From the NCBI RefSeq assembly GCF_022539665.2, contig NC_081333.1:10104971-10168970 (forward strand): DNA of 64,000 bases, in the 5' to 3' direction. The DNA is from Daphnia carinata (lineage: Eukaryota > Arthropoda > Branchiopoda > Diplostraca > Daphniidae). Shown piece by piece: positions 13,266 to 24,595 of the stretch. A model generated the notes under the pieces. The model worked only from the letters and a program-made list of their open reading frames with translations. It searched no databases and had not been told where the DNA came from. Both the position numbers and the translations under genes were made by a program. How positions within the stretch are numbered: position 1 is the first letter of the stretch; every line of letters starts with the position of its first letter.

Positions 13266-13764
13266 TACACTCTTTGAATTGTTCAACTTAGATTCAAGGA
13301 ACAATCTGGATATTTTATAAAGTAATTTTGTATTTTGTTTTACTCGTATGGGAACCGATCCCCAGACATTGAGCGTGCGACGCCGATGCTCTAACATTGA
13401 GCCACGAGATATATCTAAATTTTTTATTATCGCATATCATATGTTATCGTCTAGGATGTTTATGCAGTCTTTCACAACTATATGTTTATCTTTCTATTGC
13501 TTCCATAAGGTTCTTAGCTCTGTGGTAGAGCTTTTATCTGCGATACCTGTTACCCTGGGTTCAAACCTCAGTAGATGTGTAAAAATGAAGTAGAATATTG
13601 TACAAGAGTATGTTGCAGAATTGCATTTCAGTTTTATTCTAAGTGTAAATGCAAGTCCACAAGTGACTAGAAAAAAAAGCCAACTTAAAATCATATGATT
13701 CGTGGCTCATTGGTAGAGCATCGGCGAGGTATGCCGAACATCCAGGGTTCGATCCCTGGATAAT
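13266..13764. other. Palindrome spacer with tRNA-like sequences
   Basis: Three tRNA-like stretches lie between the arms. At 13697-13762 (+): GGCTCATTGGTAGAGC (D-arm), TCGGC/GCCGA anticodon stem, CAGGGTTCGATCCCTGG (T-arm with B-box-like GGTTCGATCC). At about 13358-13422 (-): a diverged relative with GGCTCAATGTTAGAGC. At about 13507-13572 (+): AGCTCTGTGGTAGAGC followed by GGGTTCAAACC. None folds as a clean tRNA: position 33 is not T in the best one and the acceptor stems are poor. They look like tRNA-derived sequences or degraded tRNA genes. Confidence 0.5.
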
Positions 13765-15840
13765 AATAGAATGCTTACAGATAAACGATAAACCAATACC
13801 CGTCACCTTACCATCAAATGTGACAAAAACAAATAAAGCAAAGCCAAAAAAAAAATTGATAAATGTAATGTGTGAACAAAGCTAACACAGACAATGAAAG
13901 AAACGAATTTTGCAAAAAATATTTTATAAAAAAAATTTTATTGACAATTCTCTTCACATTACAATTATTTTTGCAACTTTAAAAAGGCACAATAGCCCTT
14001 TCAAAAGTTGCCGTCAACCCAGGCAGGGGGAGACACTGCCTTGTTGACCCACCGGGGAGATCACCCGGTGATTGGCTAAGAGAAGCCGGAAGAAGAGCTG
14101 AAGATTTGGAACATTTTTACAGGAGCGATTAACCTTTAGTTCGGATTTGTGGGCAGCCACATCACCCTCCGTGAACACATCATCGGACGAAGCGGCACCC
14201 CACGTCCCCTTTCCGGCCAGAGCCCTCCAAACCTCGGTATATGTTGTTTTTATATATACCGTACAGTAGGGCATGACCCCCTACGGGCTTATTATGAGTC
14301 AAGGGGAAACGGGGCTTCAGAAAAGAAGGGAGCCCAGATATGCACTTCAATTTTTTAAATATCAAATACCGTCTGGGGAATCCGAATTAAGTATAGCAAT
14401 GTCATGTCATCCATCCAATCAATACAATTTATTCAGTGTCTTGCCCCAACCAAGAATCTTTTCAGATCCAATGTTACTATTAACCTATATTGAGAAAAGA
14501 AAAACAACACCGTTAAACACATCAATTGTTGATCATGGAACTTACATGACTCATAGATTCAACTTCTGGTGGAAGCTTGGGAAGGACATACAAATTGCAG
14601 ATTAACTTCATTGTATAAGGCTCTTGAATGATAAACTAGCACCTGTAGAATGTTGCATTGTTGATAGTTGTGTTCCCAGTACATGAAAATCCTTTCCTAT
14701 TGGATAAAATTTTTTTTTGTAGATAAGACCTGGTTGGCAAAAAGGAGGAGAAATTCTTCGTCATAAATTCAAAATTATTTGAAGAAAAATCCTTTCATAC
14801 CTAAAGAGTCCATGTATGATGTTCATCTCTGCAATAGCAGCAAAATTAAAACATCTTTAGGGCCATTTAAGTACCCAGTTTCCCCAACACTCTGAACGTA
14901 AAGGACAAGTTGTTCTTTAGACAGAGAAGCAGAATTATTTGAGGCTTCTAGCTGTGACAGAACTATAAAGGATTGCTGTTGTACTGGATTCATTAACACA
15001 AGATGGTACTTCTCATTAGGCAATTTGCATTACTCTATTAATTTACCTCACACCTTACGGTAATGCACTCTCAGTGTTTTTTCATCTGTAGGCTCACTCT
15101 TCCATCCTGTAACACTTCCAGACTTGATTTGATCCCCGTTAAAATCTGTGAATGCAAAATAATAGCATTAAAAATACTTTTTCGATAGACAAAAAACCGA
15201 AAAGTACCTAATCCATGTTTCATGTTGAACTTGTGCCATTTCTGGGTTTCTGTACCACACCCATTTTCGGCCCAAATACGTTCCCACAATTGTTCAGTTC
15301 CTTCACTGCATGAGCTTATTACTAACGATTCTTTTAGTGCAGCACTAACAGAATTTAAATTTAACACACTGTCATGTGGTGGACTGAATAACTAAGCAAT
15401 AAATAATTGTTTGTTAAAATTCTATACTTATTTTGAATTCTTATTTGAAAACTTTAGGTACCTGGCTGTGTTCACCTAATGCCAACTCATCCTCACGTTC
15501 AGTTAGAGATGAGTTTTGAAAAACCTCCTTCACTGTTTGGAAACTGTTCCGTTCCAATTTGTTCTTTTCCCTAGCTGAGCTTGAAGACTCAAAATTTGAG
15601 CTACAAAACACGAATGAATAAAAGCAAATAAATAGAATCATTACGTGTTAGGCCTACGATCCTTAGCTTTGTTATCTAATATTTTGTGTTGTTCCAATAA
15701 CTGGGCCTGCAGCTTCATAATTTGATCTAATAAACAATAATTAATAATTGAAAACCAATATAATAATGTTTATACTTACCATTTTTTTGTTTTATTATCT
15801 TATCCATTTTTCAATTGTTCCTCCAGCCACGCGTTGTTCT
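13765..15840 (-). repeat. Right arm of the palindrome, containing coiled-coil copy C
   Basis: Inverted counterpart of 11165-13265, alignable base by base over most of its length with scattered substitutions. It includes the extra 13765-14470 portion and the full gene copy C on the minus strand. The arms are diverged by a few percent by eye, so this is not a perfect hairpin artefact. Confidence 0.8.
14800..15807 (-). CDS. Coiled-coil repeat gene, copy C (best preserved)
   Basis: Unrecognised protein. ATG at 15807 (MDKIIKQKN), donor GTAAGT, then exon 2 (about 15658-15726, KLQAQLLEQHKILDN) and exon 3 (about 15463-15600, LSLQAQLGEKNKLERNSF). Exon 4 (about 15211-15394) contains AALKESLVISS and EQLWERIWAENGCGTETQKW. 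Exon 5 (about 15050-15147) contains FNGDQIKSGSVTGWK and LRVHYRK. A further open block (about 14823-15010) contains EKYHLVLMNPVQQQSFIVLS and SVGETGYLNGPK. Exons 1-5 are free of stops here, unlike the other copies. The join to the last block is uncertain: an in-frame TGA follows HYRKV unless a short intron removes it. The N-terminal third is a likely leucine-zipper-like coiled coil. No family match comes to mind. Confidence 0.5.
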
Positions 15841-15909
15841 CCAGTCACGCTACTCAATTAACTGCTAATGGGATACAATTAACTCAAATTGCTTACATTC
15901 CTGTAATAA

Positions 15910-16300
15910 CGAAACCGACTGATAGATGGCTACGGGTAGAAAAAAGAGAAAAAAGTGCGATTTTTTTTTTTTTTCCGCCTTTTTTTTTTTTTTTTTATGT
16001 AAAACGGATTGCCATAATTGCCATAGTTTTACACAAAAAAAAAAAATATTTCGCCAAAAAAAAAAAAAAAAATTACACTTTTTTCTTTTTTTCGATCCGT
16101 AGCCAGCTACCGGTCAGAATCGTTATTACTATGGCAATCCGTTTTACACAAAAAAAAAAAAAAATTTCGCCAAAAAAAAAAAAAAAATCACACTTTTTTA
16201 TTTTTTTCCGACACGTAGCCATCTACCGCTCAGACTCGTTATTACTGGCGTAGGCAATTTCAGTCCATTGGATGCCATTCGCAGTTAGTTCAGTAGCGTG
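15910..16300 (+). repeat. Tandem A-tract repeat between copies C and D
   Basis: About three units of roughly 115-120 bases, each with GCAATCCGTTTTACAC, an A run of 13-15, TTTCGCC, a second A run, a T-rich tract, and a CGTAGCCA/CTACCGCTCAGA segment. It lies between the divergent starts of copies C (-) and D (+). The same module precedes copy A. It could be a promoter-bearing terminal repeat of the element or simple satellite. Confidence 0.7.
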
Positions 16301-16338
16301 GATGGAGAATAACTCGTGAATGGAGGAACAAATGAAAA

Positions 16339-17113
16339 ATGGATAAGATAATACAACAAAAGGATGGTAAGTATAAACATTATTATATTGGTTTTCAATT
16401 ATTAATTATTGTTTATTAGATCAAATTATGAAGCTGCAGGCCCAATTATTGGAACAACACAAAATATTAGATAACAGCAAATCTAAGGATGGTAAGGGCT
16501 TATACGTAATGATTCTATTTATTTGCTTTTATTCATTTGTGTTTTGTAGCTCAAATTTTGAGTGTACAAGCTCAGCTAGGGGAAAAGAACAAATTGGAAT
16601 GGAACAGTTTCCAAACAGTGAAGGAGGTTTTCCAAACTCATCCCTAACTGAACATGAGGATGAATTGGCATTAGGCGAACACAGTCAGGTACCTAAACTT
16701 TTCAAATAAGAATTCAAAATAAGTATAGAATTTTAAAAAACAATTATTTATTGTTTAGTTATTAGTCTACCACCTGACAGTGTGTTAAAGTTAAATTCTG
16801 TTAGTGCTGCACTAAAAGAATGGTTAGTAATAAGTCCATGCAGCGAAGGAAGTGAACAATTGTGGGACCGTATTTGGGCTGAAAATGGGTGTGGTACGGA
16901 AACCCAGAAATAGCACGAGTTCAACATAAAACATGAATTAGGTACTTTTCGGTTTTTTGTCTGTCGGAAAAATATTTTTAATGCTATTATTTTGCATTCA
17001 CAGATTTTAACGGGGATCAAATCAAGTCTGGAAGTGTTACAGGATGGAAGAGTGAGCCTACAGATGAAAAAACACTGAGAGTGCATTACCGTAAAGTGTG
17101 AGGTAAATTAATA
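16339..17113 (+). pseudogene. Coiled-coil repeat gene, copy D (broken, cut by gap)
   Basis: Same exon order as copies A-C from ATG 16339-16341. It shares with copy B the TAG in exon 4 (GAAATAGCAC near 16908). Exon 5 resembles copy C (ATTTTAACGGGG) rather than copies A and B. The copy runs into the N block at 17114. The mixed sharing of differences suggests recombination or conversion among copies. Confidence 0.65.
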
Positions 17114-17213
17114 NNNNNNNNNNNNNNNNNNNNNNNNNNNNNNNNNNNNNNNNNNNNNNNNNNNNNNNNNNNNNNNNNNNNNNNNNNNNNNNNNNNNNNN
17201 NNNNNNNNNNNNN
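17114..17213. other. Assembly gap (100 N)
   Basis: Exactly 100 undetermined bases, the usual placeholder for a gap of unknown size. Sequence on its two sides may not be adjacent in the genome. Confidence 0.95.
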
Positions 17214-17532
17214 TAAAAAAAGAATAAAAACTTAAAGCTATCATAGGGAAAATTGACGATATCTTCTCGAAGCTCGTTTGGTCGTCAACCGGTGGTTGTT
17301 TATATTGCTACGCAACAGGGGGTTGTGAAAAATCACGTCGTAATAACTATAAAAGAAGCGGCAGGCAAAGAAAACTGTTATACGTAATACATACCTTTAG
17401 CATGTTTACTTTCTGTTGAACGACCATCTCGTTATTGAAAATTATAGAAGACGGGAAGGAAGCATAGATTTTCTAAATTGCTTAACGTATAATAAATCTA
17501 ACTCTAGTATAACTAGCTTAAGATTTTATTAC

Positions 17533-20500
17533 CGGACATTTCAATAGCGGCTTCCGCCTGTCCATGGGGATTTTCGGCCCGGCAGGTGCTGATCCCCAAA
17601 TCTGCGTCACGGACGCTCTTGAAGCGAACATTGCTTCGGCCAGTTAGACATAACCAGTGTTCCAATTCGATTCGAAGGAAGGACTTCTAGATGCTTTCTT
17701 TCACCTTCACCGTTTCCGACACCTTCAACTGACCGGAACCACGTCACCTTTACATTTCGTGCAAAAAAAAGAAAAAACAATATAAAAAGGTAAACACACA
17801 AAAGAAAACTGACTGTGCTAAATTGCTATTCTGAGACTAAAGATATATGATTTCCGGTAGCTGCCAAGTGAAACCCCATCGCCATAAAAAAGAACGTCTA
17901 GGAAACCAATAGTTGTTGACTTGTTTGTGGTATATACGGATTTACTACGAAAATATCTAATATCTTGTTCTTGTAAAAGTATTGGGCACCCACGCGTCAT
18001 AATATAGGTAAACTTTTGGGTACATTGACTTTATTCCCCCCCCCTATGATTGTTAGGCTCTATGAAAAGTTAAGAAAGGGCTTTGGTTTATAGGGGCAGA
18101 CCACCAGGAACCCTGCAAACTGCAAGGTAGGAAAACTAGTATTGACGGTGTGAACTTTTACGTAAAAAATACAGCCCGAAACCGTAGGCTGCTGAATCTA
18201 ATGAAAAGGATATGCACAACTACGGATTCTAAATGGCATTGTCTATTAGCCTATACGGTCATTGGAATATTTTGTCCTGGATTTTGTTGTACCCACCTTA
18301 CGCCCTTCTATCCCACTGCACATGAATCAAACAGAAAAAATATTATAAAAGTGATACAAATAGCGAGCTACTTGGAAAAGGTGTTCCTTCATGTATCATT
18401 TTGGTTGAGAATGGGGGGGTAAATTAAATCGACTATAATTGGATGAGCATGCTTTAAATTGTTACCTGAGCCGCTGGTTGAGCGTACACCGTGCACGCAA
18501 GCTCAGTCAGCGCTCCCAATCCTGTATGAACCCAAGTGTGTTCTACCGCAATCTCCGGAGCATCTTATTAACAATAATAAATATTCTTCGATTAATTACT
18601 AAATAGATCCAAAAATTTTAATTCAAATGATCCCTACGAGCAATCTCGACATTGAATGTAGCAGTTGCTGGGAGATCAACGCCGTTATCCGCCTGACACA
18701 AATAAATAAAAAAGAAAGACAAGTAAATGAGGCCCTTTATCTTTACCAGCATGAACAATAACAATTACCTCGCAAATGTAAGAGCCGGCATCCAGTCTGC
18801 GGGCACCAACGATCCGATGAACGCTGGATACCTTCTGGTAAACATCAACGATTGACTCTTCGGCGCTAAGCACTTTTCCCTTTCAAGTAGAATGGCATCG
18901 ATTTAAATCATTTGGTTATGGTTATTACGATACTAAATGCTGATGAAATGAAGAAGAAATGTTACTTGATATTTCCATGTGACTGTAGGCAGAGGGCCGT
19001 CCGCTGGCCATGCAGGTAAGGTCTAAATCGCTACCTTCTTGTAGTTGGTAGTGGGGTGAGTTGCCACCGTGATGGAGTAGTTCCTCGATGGCAGCAGGAA
19101 CTGCGGTCCGCCGAGCACCCAATCATTGAACCACAACCACCCGATAACAAGAGAGAAACAAGTGTACAATCATTAGATCTATAATTATAATCCTATATAG
19201 ATGAGCACAAATTTAAAGTGATATAAAGCAGCACGATAAGACGTTGAAATAAAATGCCAATCTGATCCTTTATAGAATTGAACCTATGCCATTATTCCTC
19301 TCGGTTCCCTTAACTGATGTCATTACGTTGCTCGTGAATGTAATTGCTGTGCAGTTGTAAAACGGAATGAAGTACGTTTCTTGATCTACCGCAAAATTTC
19401 ACGGTCCTTTACAATAAATAGCACAATCAAAAAAACGAGCCATCAATGATGTAATCGTGCTTTTCATGGATTCGCGTGAAAAAGTTCAAACAATGCCACT
19501 ATAGCGTGGCAGGATTAAAGATAATCAGATAACAGATGCCGTCGCATGCCGGGGTAGTCTACCGTACATTCAGGAATAGCCTTCTGCGGTACAATTGATG
19601 GGAATTTGAGAAAGAAAAATATTTGGCCTATAGTAAACAGAAAAAGAGGTCATTCAGCTTTTAAAAAAATGGTAGACATGATGCCACTGAGCGTCATATC
19701 CGTTGGCATTAGCCAGACAGGCGACACAAGCTCACGGACGCACGACCCCACCCTTCCTCTCTTTCTTTTTTCTGCTGATGCCGAAGCGCTCAGGGTCGGT
19801 GGAAATCACCAAATTGGAATGAAAATAAAAATCTCAAGGCCCATCCTGCTCGCTGCGATTTCAATCATTCTAGTCAGCAATGTTCTTTTGTTAGCTACCT
19901 ATTAGGCACATGTTTTTTTTTGGTCCAGTAGAATATGTCACATATTTGCCAAATGCGGTACCACCTTCGCAAAGGGATCCCGGCTATGTTTGCTAATTAT
20001 GTTGCCACACCAGTGTGAAATAATTGTAATATAATTATGTAGTTACATTATACGGACCTTCAACTAGTACTGAGTATCTATTTTTACGTGGAGTGTGAGA
20101 CTGGACGCTGCACGAGTAGTTTCCCTCGTCATCCTCGGCAACACGTTCAATGCTAAGAAGAAAGAACGTTACACGAGCATGACAGTGTGTACACAGGTTA
20201 TTAAACGTAAATATGTTACTCGTGCAATACGGTCGAATGATATTTGCTTAGGTATAAAAAGGTATGCAAAATTACTCACAGGAGAGAGAAGTCACTCTGA
20301 ATAATAAAACGAGATTGAAGGGCAGTCGAAGAACGGTCGGGCAGCAGAACGCCATTTTTACTCCAAGTGAAATACTCTAATATATCTGGTAAATGAAAGG
20401 GGGATTTAATAAAACGTACCAATTCAAATGTATTTGTAAGTAACGAAGAGATCGAAAATCACCTTCGGCATCTGGTGGACTGCAAGGCAATTTCAAATTC

Positions 20501-21892
20501 GTTCCGACTAGAACTACCCTTCTGTAGGTGTCGTCGACGTCATTCTCTGATGCTAGTATGGGCCCTGCATTTACTGTAAATAATAACGAAAAAGATATTA
20601 GTGCTTGAAAACTGTTGTATACATACAAGAGAGGGTTGATTATGTTTCATTCTACAAACAACAAAAGCAAAATGAAAAACTTTGACGATCATTCATGTGG
20701 ATACAATTGCGTTTCATGGCAGCATTTCCCCAAATGCCCGCAACAAACACAAACATGTGAGTACGGCATGCAGCAGCTTTTACAGCTGTGTCAATTCGAG
20801 TTCCCCCGAATGGGCGTTGTCATTTTTTATACAGTATGTACCAATAGTTCACTTTAGTTTTGGGATCAGAATATGTGTGTGCGAAAGTATACACTCCATA
20901 GCTTGATTAGTAAATACTTAACGAGGAAGATTCAGAAGATCTCGACTATGGTAATCGCCGAATGGCGCAGTAAGCGTATTACGTATGTGACTCATGCACG
21001 TACTGAACTTGCTGATTTCTAGCGTCACACACTTGTTTAGATGTAACTTTTCGCCATTGTTCTTGTATCGTGGGAAATATTTTAAACTTATATCGGGTTT
21101 CTTGCTGACAATAATTTCAAAAGCTGCAGAATTATAAGGTTTTTGGTGTGGTTACGTAATGCTAAAAGTTGACATTGTTTTGGGGTTAACTCCCTGACAA
21201 TTTCCACATAATGATACATTTCGGGAACTGAGAACACCGTAAAGATTTAGAAACTGTTAAACAAAATACAGAAAAAAAAGAAAGAAAAAAAAGAAAAGAA
21301 CAATATACTAGAGCCTTCGTATGGTGCTATACACTGTAAAGGGCTAGTTTCAAGAGCGGAAACGCGCCTCATCCTTGATTCATGAGTAGGGGCCCTTCTT
21401 TCTGCCGATGCACTTCTGTGGGCTTATTTCTTTGACTCAGTATTATTCTCTCTCTTTGTGACCAAGACCACTGTCAATTGGTCGTGGTGGTATTCAACAG
21501 ACGAGAAGTGAGACAAAGAGAACAAGATAAGAATGATCGGTTCGACGCCGCTAATGGTGACCCTTCTCCCCTGATTTCTCTCTATATAAATCTAATCCTC
21601 TTAATTGAAGGCGCCATGCTTGGCCTCTCTCTGATGTATCGTGCCCATAACATAATGTAATGTTGCCGAGCGGCGAGAATTAATGGAAGCCAATTCCAAC
21701 TCTATCACAAAGTTCTCGAACGGCCTTAAAGAAACCAGATTTCTTCAAGTGACGCAATCTTCAACCAAGACAACTTCAAATAGCATCTCATTTGGACTAG
21801 AACAATGAAAATTAATACATCATACAAATGTGATACTTACCCAGTACTAGAAGCAGAACGCAGCTGAAGACGTAAGGATCAATGGAGAACAT
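17533..21892 (-). CDS. Three-Ig-domain adhesion protein (klingon/lachesin-like)
   Basis: Secreted or membrane-anchored immunoglobulin-superfamily protein, probably a cell adhesion molecule. Exon 1 (21841-21892) encodes a signal peptide (MFSIDPYVFSCVLLLVL). Ig domain 1 is split over 20463-20573 (LKLPCSPPD), 20280-20385 (YFTWSKNG) and 20058-20152 (RVAEDDEGNYSCSV). Ig2 comprises 18966-19100 (SDLDLTCMASG), 18769-18879 (ARRLDAGSYICE) and 18638-18692. Ig3 comprises 18466-18563 (EHTWVHTGLGA, ELACTVYAQP) and 17533-17747 (VTWFR, VRDADLGISTCRAENPHGQ). All introns have GT-AG ends in phase. Two single-base frame breaks interrupt it: near 18995, before PTVTWKYQ, and near 17630, before VRFKSVRDAD. The C-terminal anchor exon was not found and may lie in 17214-17530 or beyond the gap. 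Klingon/lachesin resemblance is by domain style only. Confidence 0.75.
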
Positions 21893-21899
21893 TGCGTAA

Positions 21900-24590
21900 A
21901 AACGAAGAGTTTTATCCAAAACACTGAACGGTTTTCGATGCACTTATTCTTGATGATGGTTTGCACTGTCGCACGTTGCACTCTCGTTGAACGGCCAAAT
22001 GATGCCCCAAAAGAATGGCGTTCAATCTATGGACAGCATTGAAAGGAGGATGATTATGTATCACTACTTCCTCCGCCGTATGGACCAAATCCAAAAAAAA
22101 AAAGGGGGAAAGAAAACACACGAGTGCACGAAGTATGCAGAGCAAGTGTTCACTACTTGGTTAGAAGAGATAGAGTAATATGCTACCTCGCACGACAGTC
22201 GCCACTGTTGCAATGAATCAGTACTGGTGGCAGCAACCGGTCTTCTCCCTTTCCTGCTCACTCCCCATATACGAGTACGAGAGGTAGGTTTGAAAAGGGA
22301 AATGGGAGGAATTGAGAGAAGACGGGAATGACTCTATGGACAGAAAGTGATAGACCGGCTATCCCAATTATGATACGGCCGTCGCATCTACTCGTTTGCA
22401 ACATCAGGCAGACGCCAATTTGCTGTTTTCGCCGTCTTTGATGAGTAACAACGGACCCTGAAATTGACAAAGTTTATGGTAAGCCGTTTGTTTTACGGGA
22501 GTATAGGTCCGGGTCAATAAATCAACGTATGGCAATCGAAAAAAAACTTATCAATTTCCACGAAAATCAGATTCTGAAAAAAAAAATTGTTATTAGATTT
22601 ACATAGTGTTTTTGTAAAAATGTACAATTATTCGCTTTTTTCCCTGAAGGAAGAGAGAAATAGGCATTGGCAACCAACAATTGAATATAAAAATAAACAA
22701 AGTTAAGGCAAATTACCATTATTGCTCCGTGAAATTTCGGTTGGGTTTTCATCACAGAAATTGTTTGCCAATGGCCCTCTAGCGGGAAGTTTTCTATTGA
22801 AAAACCATGCTTCAAATTTTTCTTTCGTTCATCTCACTATACTATGGTCATCAAAACAGCTGGGATATTCTCGAATTTCCCAAGCCTTGCATTGACTCAG
22901 TAATAAATAATGCAATTGCAATATTTTCGTTTGGTAGCTCAGATCATTAGTTACCGAATTGTGTAAATCTTGGCCAACTTTGTACATGTTTTACCATAGA
23001 ACAAATGTCTTTAAAACTGTTTCAATTTCTTCATTCTCCTCTACAATTCTTGAATTTGTCTTGTTTTGCAGCGCCATGGCGTTGACAACTATAGCCGAGC
23101 AAAATAGTAGAGACGTTAGTTTGGCCTCGTTGCGTTTAATTCGCACAAGTCTCAGATAAGACATGAAAAAAAAAAATATTTTCTGTCCTTCCTTGAAGAA
23201 ATTTGCCCATGATGTGCAATGCTCATACTGCCAATGTGCGATTTCCTTTCTACATATTGAAGAATCACAAGACGCCAGATCTGTGGCACAGCTCCAACTG
23301 AAAGTAATGGCGGTACTTACCCGACGACCGGCTGAGTTGTCGTCCTGTCAATCATCAACTTCTTGTGATGCCAATCTAATGCATTTAAATGATACGTTCA
23401 AGGTTGTTGCAAATGTATGTGCGATAATTGCCTCTATTTTTCTGTTTAATGTGCATAAGGGTTTTAAAATTGTCTTTATTCTGATCTGAATTATCTGTAA
23501 TGTATTTAAAAATACTGGGCAACATAGGATCGTATTGCCATCACTCTAATATTAGCATTATACATTATGTTAAATGAACCCTTTGGGAATGCGTGGTAAG
23601 GTTGCTTACACTTGTTTAGCTCTTTCAGTGAGTGATGGTGTTCAGTTCGTCGAAATAAATGTCTTTTAAAAGTAAACTATATGAACGAAACCATCGAAAT
23701 TTACCTTCTAAAAGCTACTGGTGGAGAACTAGGGATACTGATCAATTAAAACATTGAAGAAAAGTCATGAAGTCCTGATAGAAAACTGATAAATTTCAAA
23801 ATGGGCTTCAGCCAAAAAAGGATGTGTCGGACAGCCATTATTAATAAGTAAGAATTGACAACGTTGGCAACACCTGTAAGATACGGTTCAGTTTAATTAG
23901 GCTTCCCATTTGCAGAAGGCTATATATTTTAAACCGTGACAACAGAACCCTTGCAATCCGCGGTGGAAATTGGTAGGCTAAAGTATGAAACAAAAAAGCA
24001 CTTACAGCTAAAGCCAAAGTACGGCATGACACAGGTAACTTTCCTCAACGAATGATTTCCAGATATTATTAAATGAAATATTATCCAGAAACACCCTGTT
24101 TTGCTTTTAGCCGAAAAAAATGTTAATAATGGTAAGTGATTAATTCATCCTTATTCGTTTTGTGCGAAGTTAACTAACCTCAAAAGGTAAAATCATTTGC
24201 CACAATTAGGCTAATGATGGTTCACATTCCGCACGGAGTTACTAGTTTTAGTCGAAAAAGTTTTATTTTCGCGTTTTAGGCAACATTCCCTTCATTGGGT
24301 GCGTCAGCTTGACAATAGTACGTTATTGTGATGAATTCACCTTATAATATTGAATTTTGGAATCTTCCATGGTTGTTGACGACATACGTAGTACGCACAA
24401 TCACGATTTAAAAAATCGTACAGCACCATCTTTGTTCCTTAGTCGATTGATGATTGGTCAGTGATAACAGGGAAATCGATGATAGCTGTGTGTATAGGTA
24501 TATAAATTCTGTTGAGTTATTGTTATCATACACTGAGTCGTGTAGTGAGTGCAATTACTATTAGGCTTGTGTCGGTTTTGATCGTAACGG
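21900..24590. other. Long spacer between the Ig gene and the AIFM3-like gene
   Basis: No gene that I can support. An open run at about 23170-23489 (+; contains VQCSYCQCAISF and AVLTRRPAELSS) has mildly protein-like composition, but no homology I recognise and no clear splice partners. Expected to contain the promoters of the divergently transcribed flanking genes. Confidence 0.4.
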
Positions 24591-24595
24591 GAAAA

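Noticed and set aside
13358-13762. Functional tRNA genes
   Set aside because: Anticodon loops and acceptor stems are abnormal in all three candidates. Kept only as tRNA-like sequence.
23163-23489. 108-codon open frame as a gene
   Set aside because: Starts in an A-run, no homologue recognised, no consistent splice partners. Mentioned only under the spacer.
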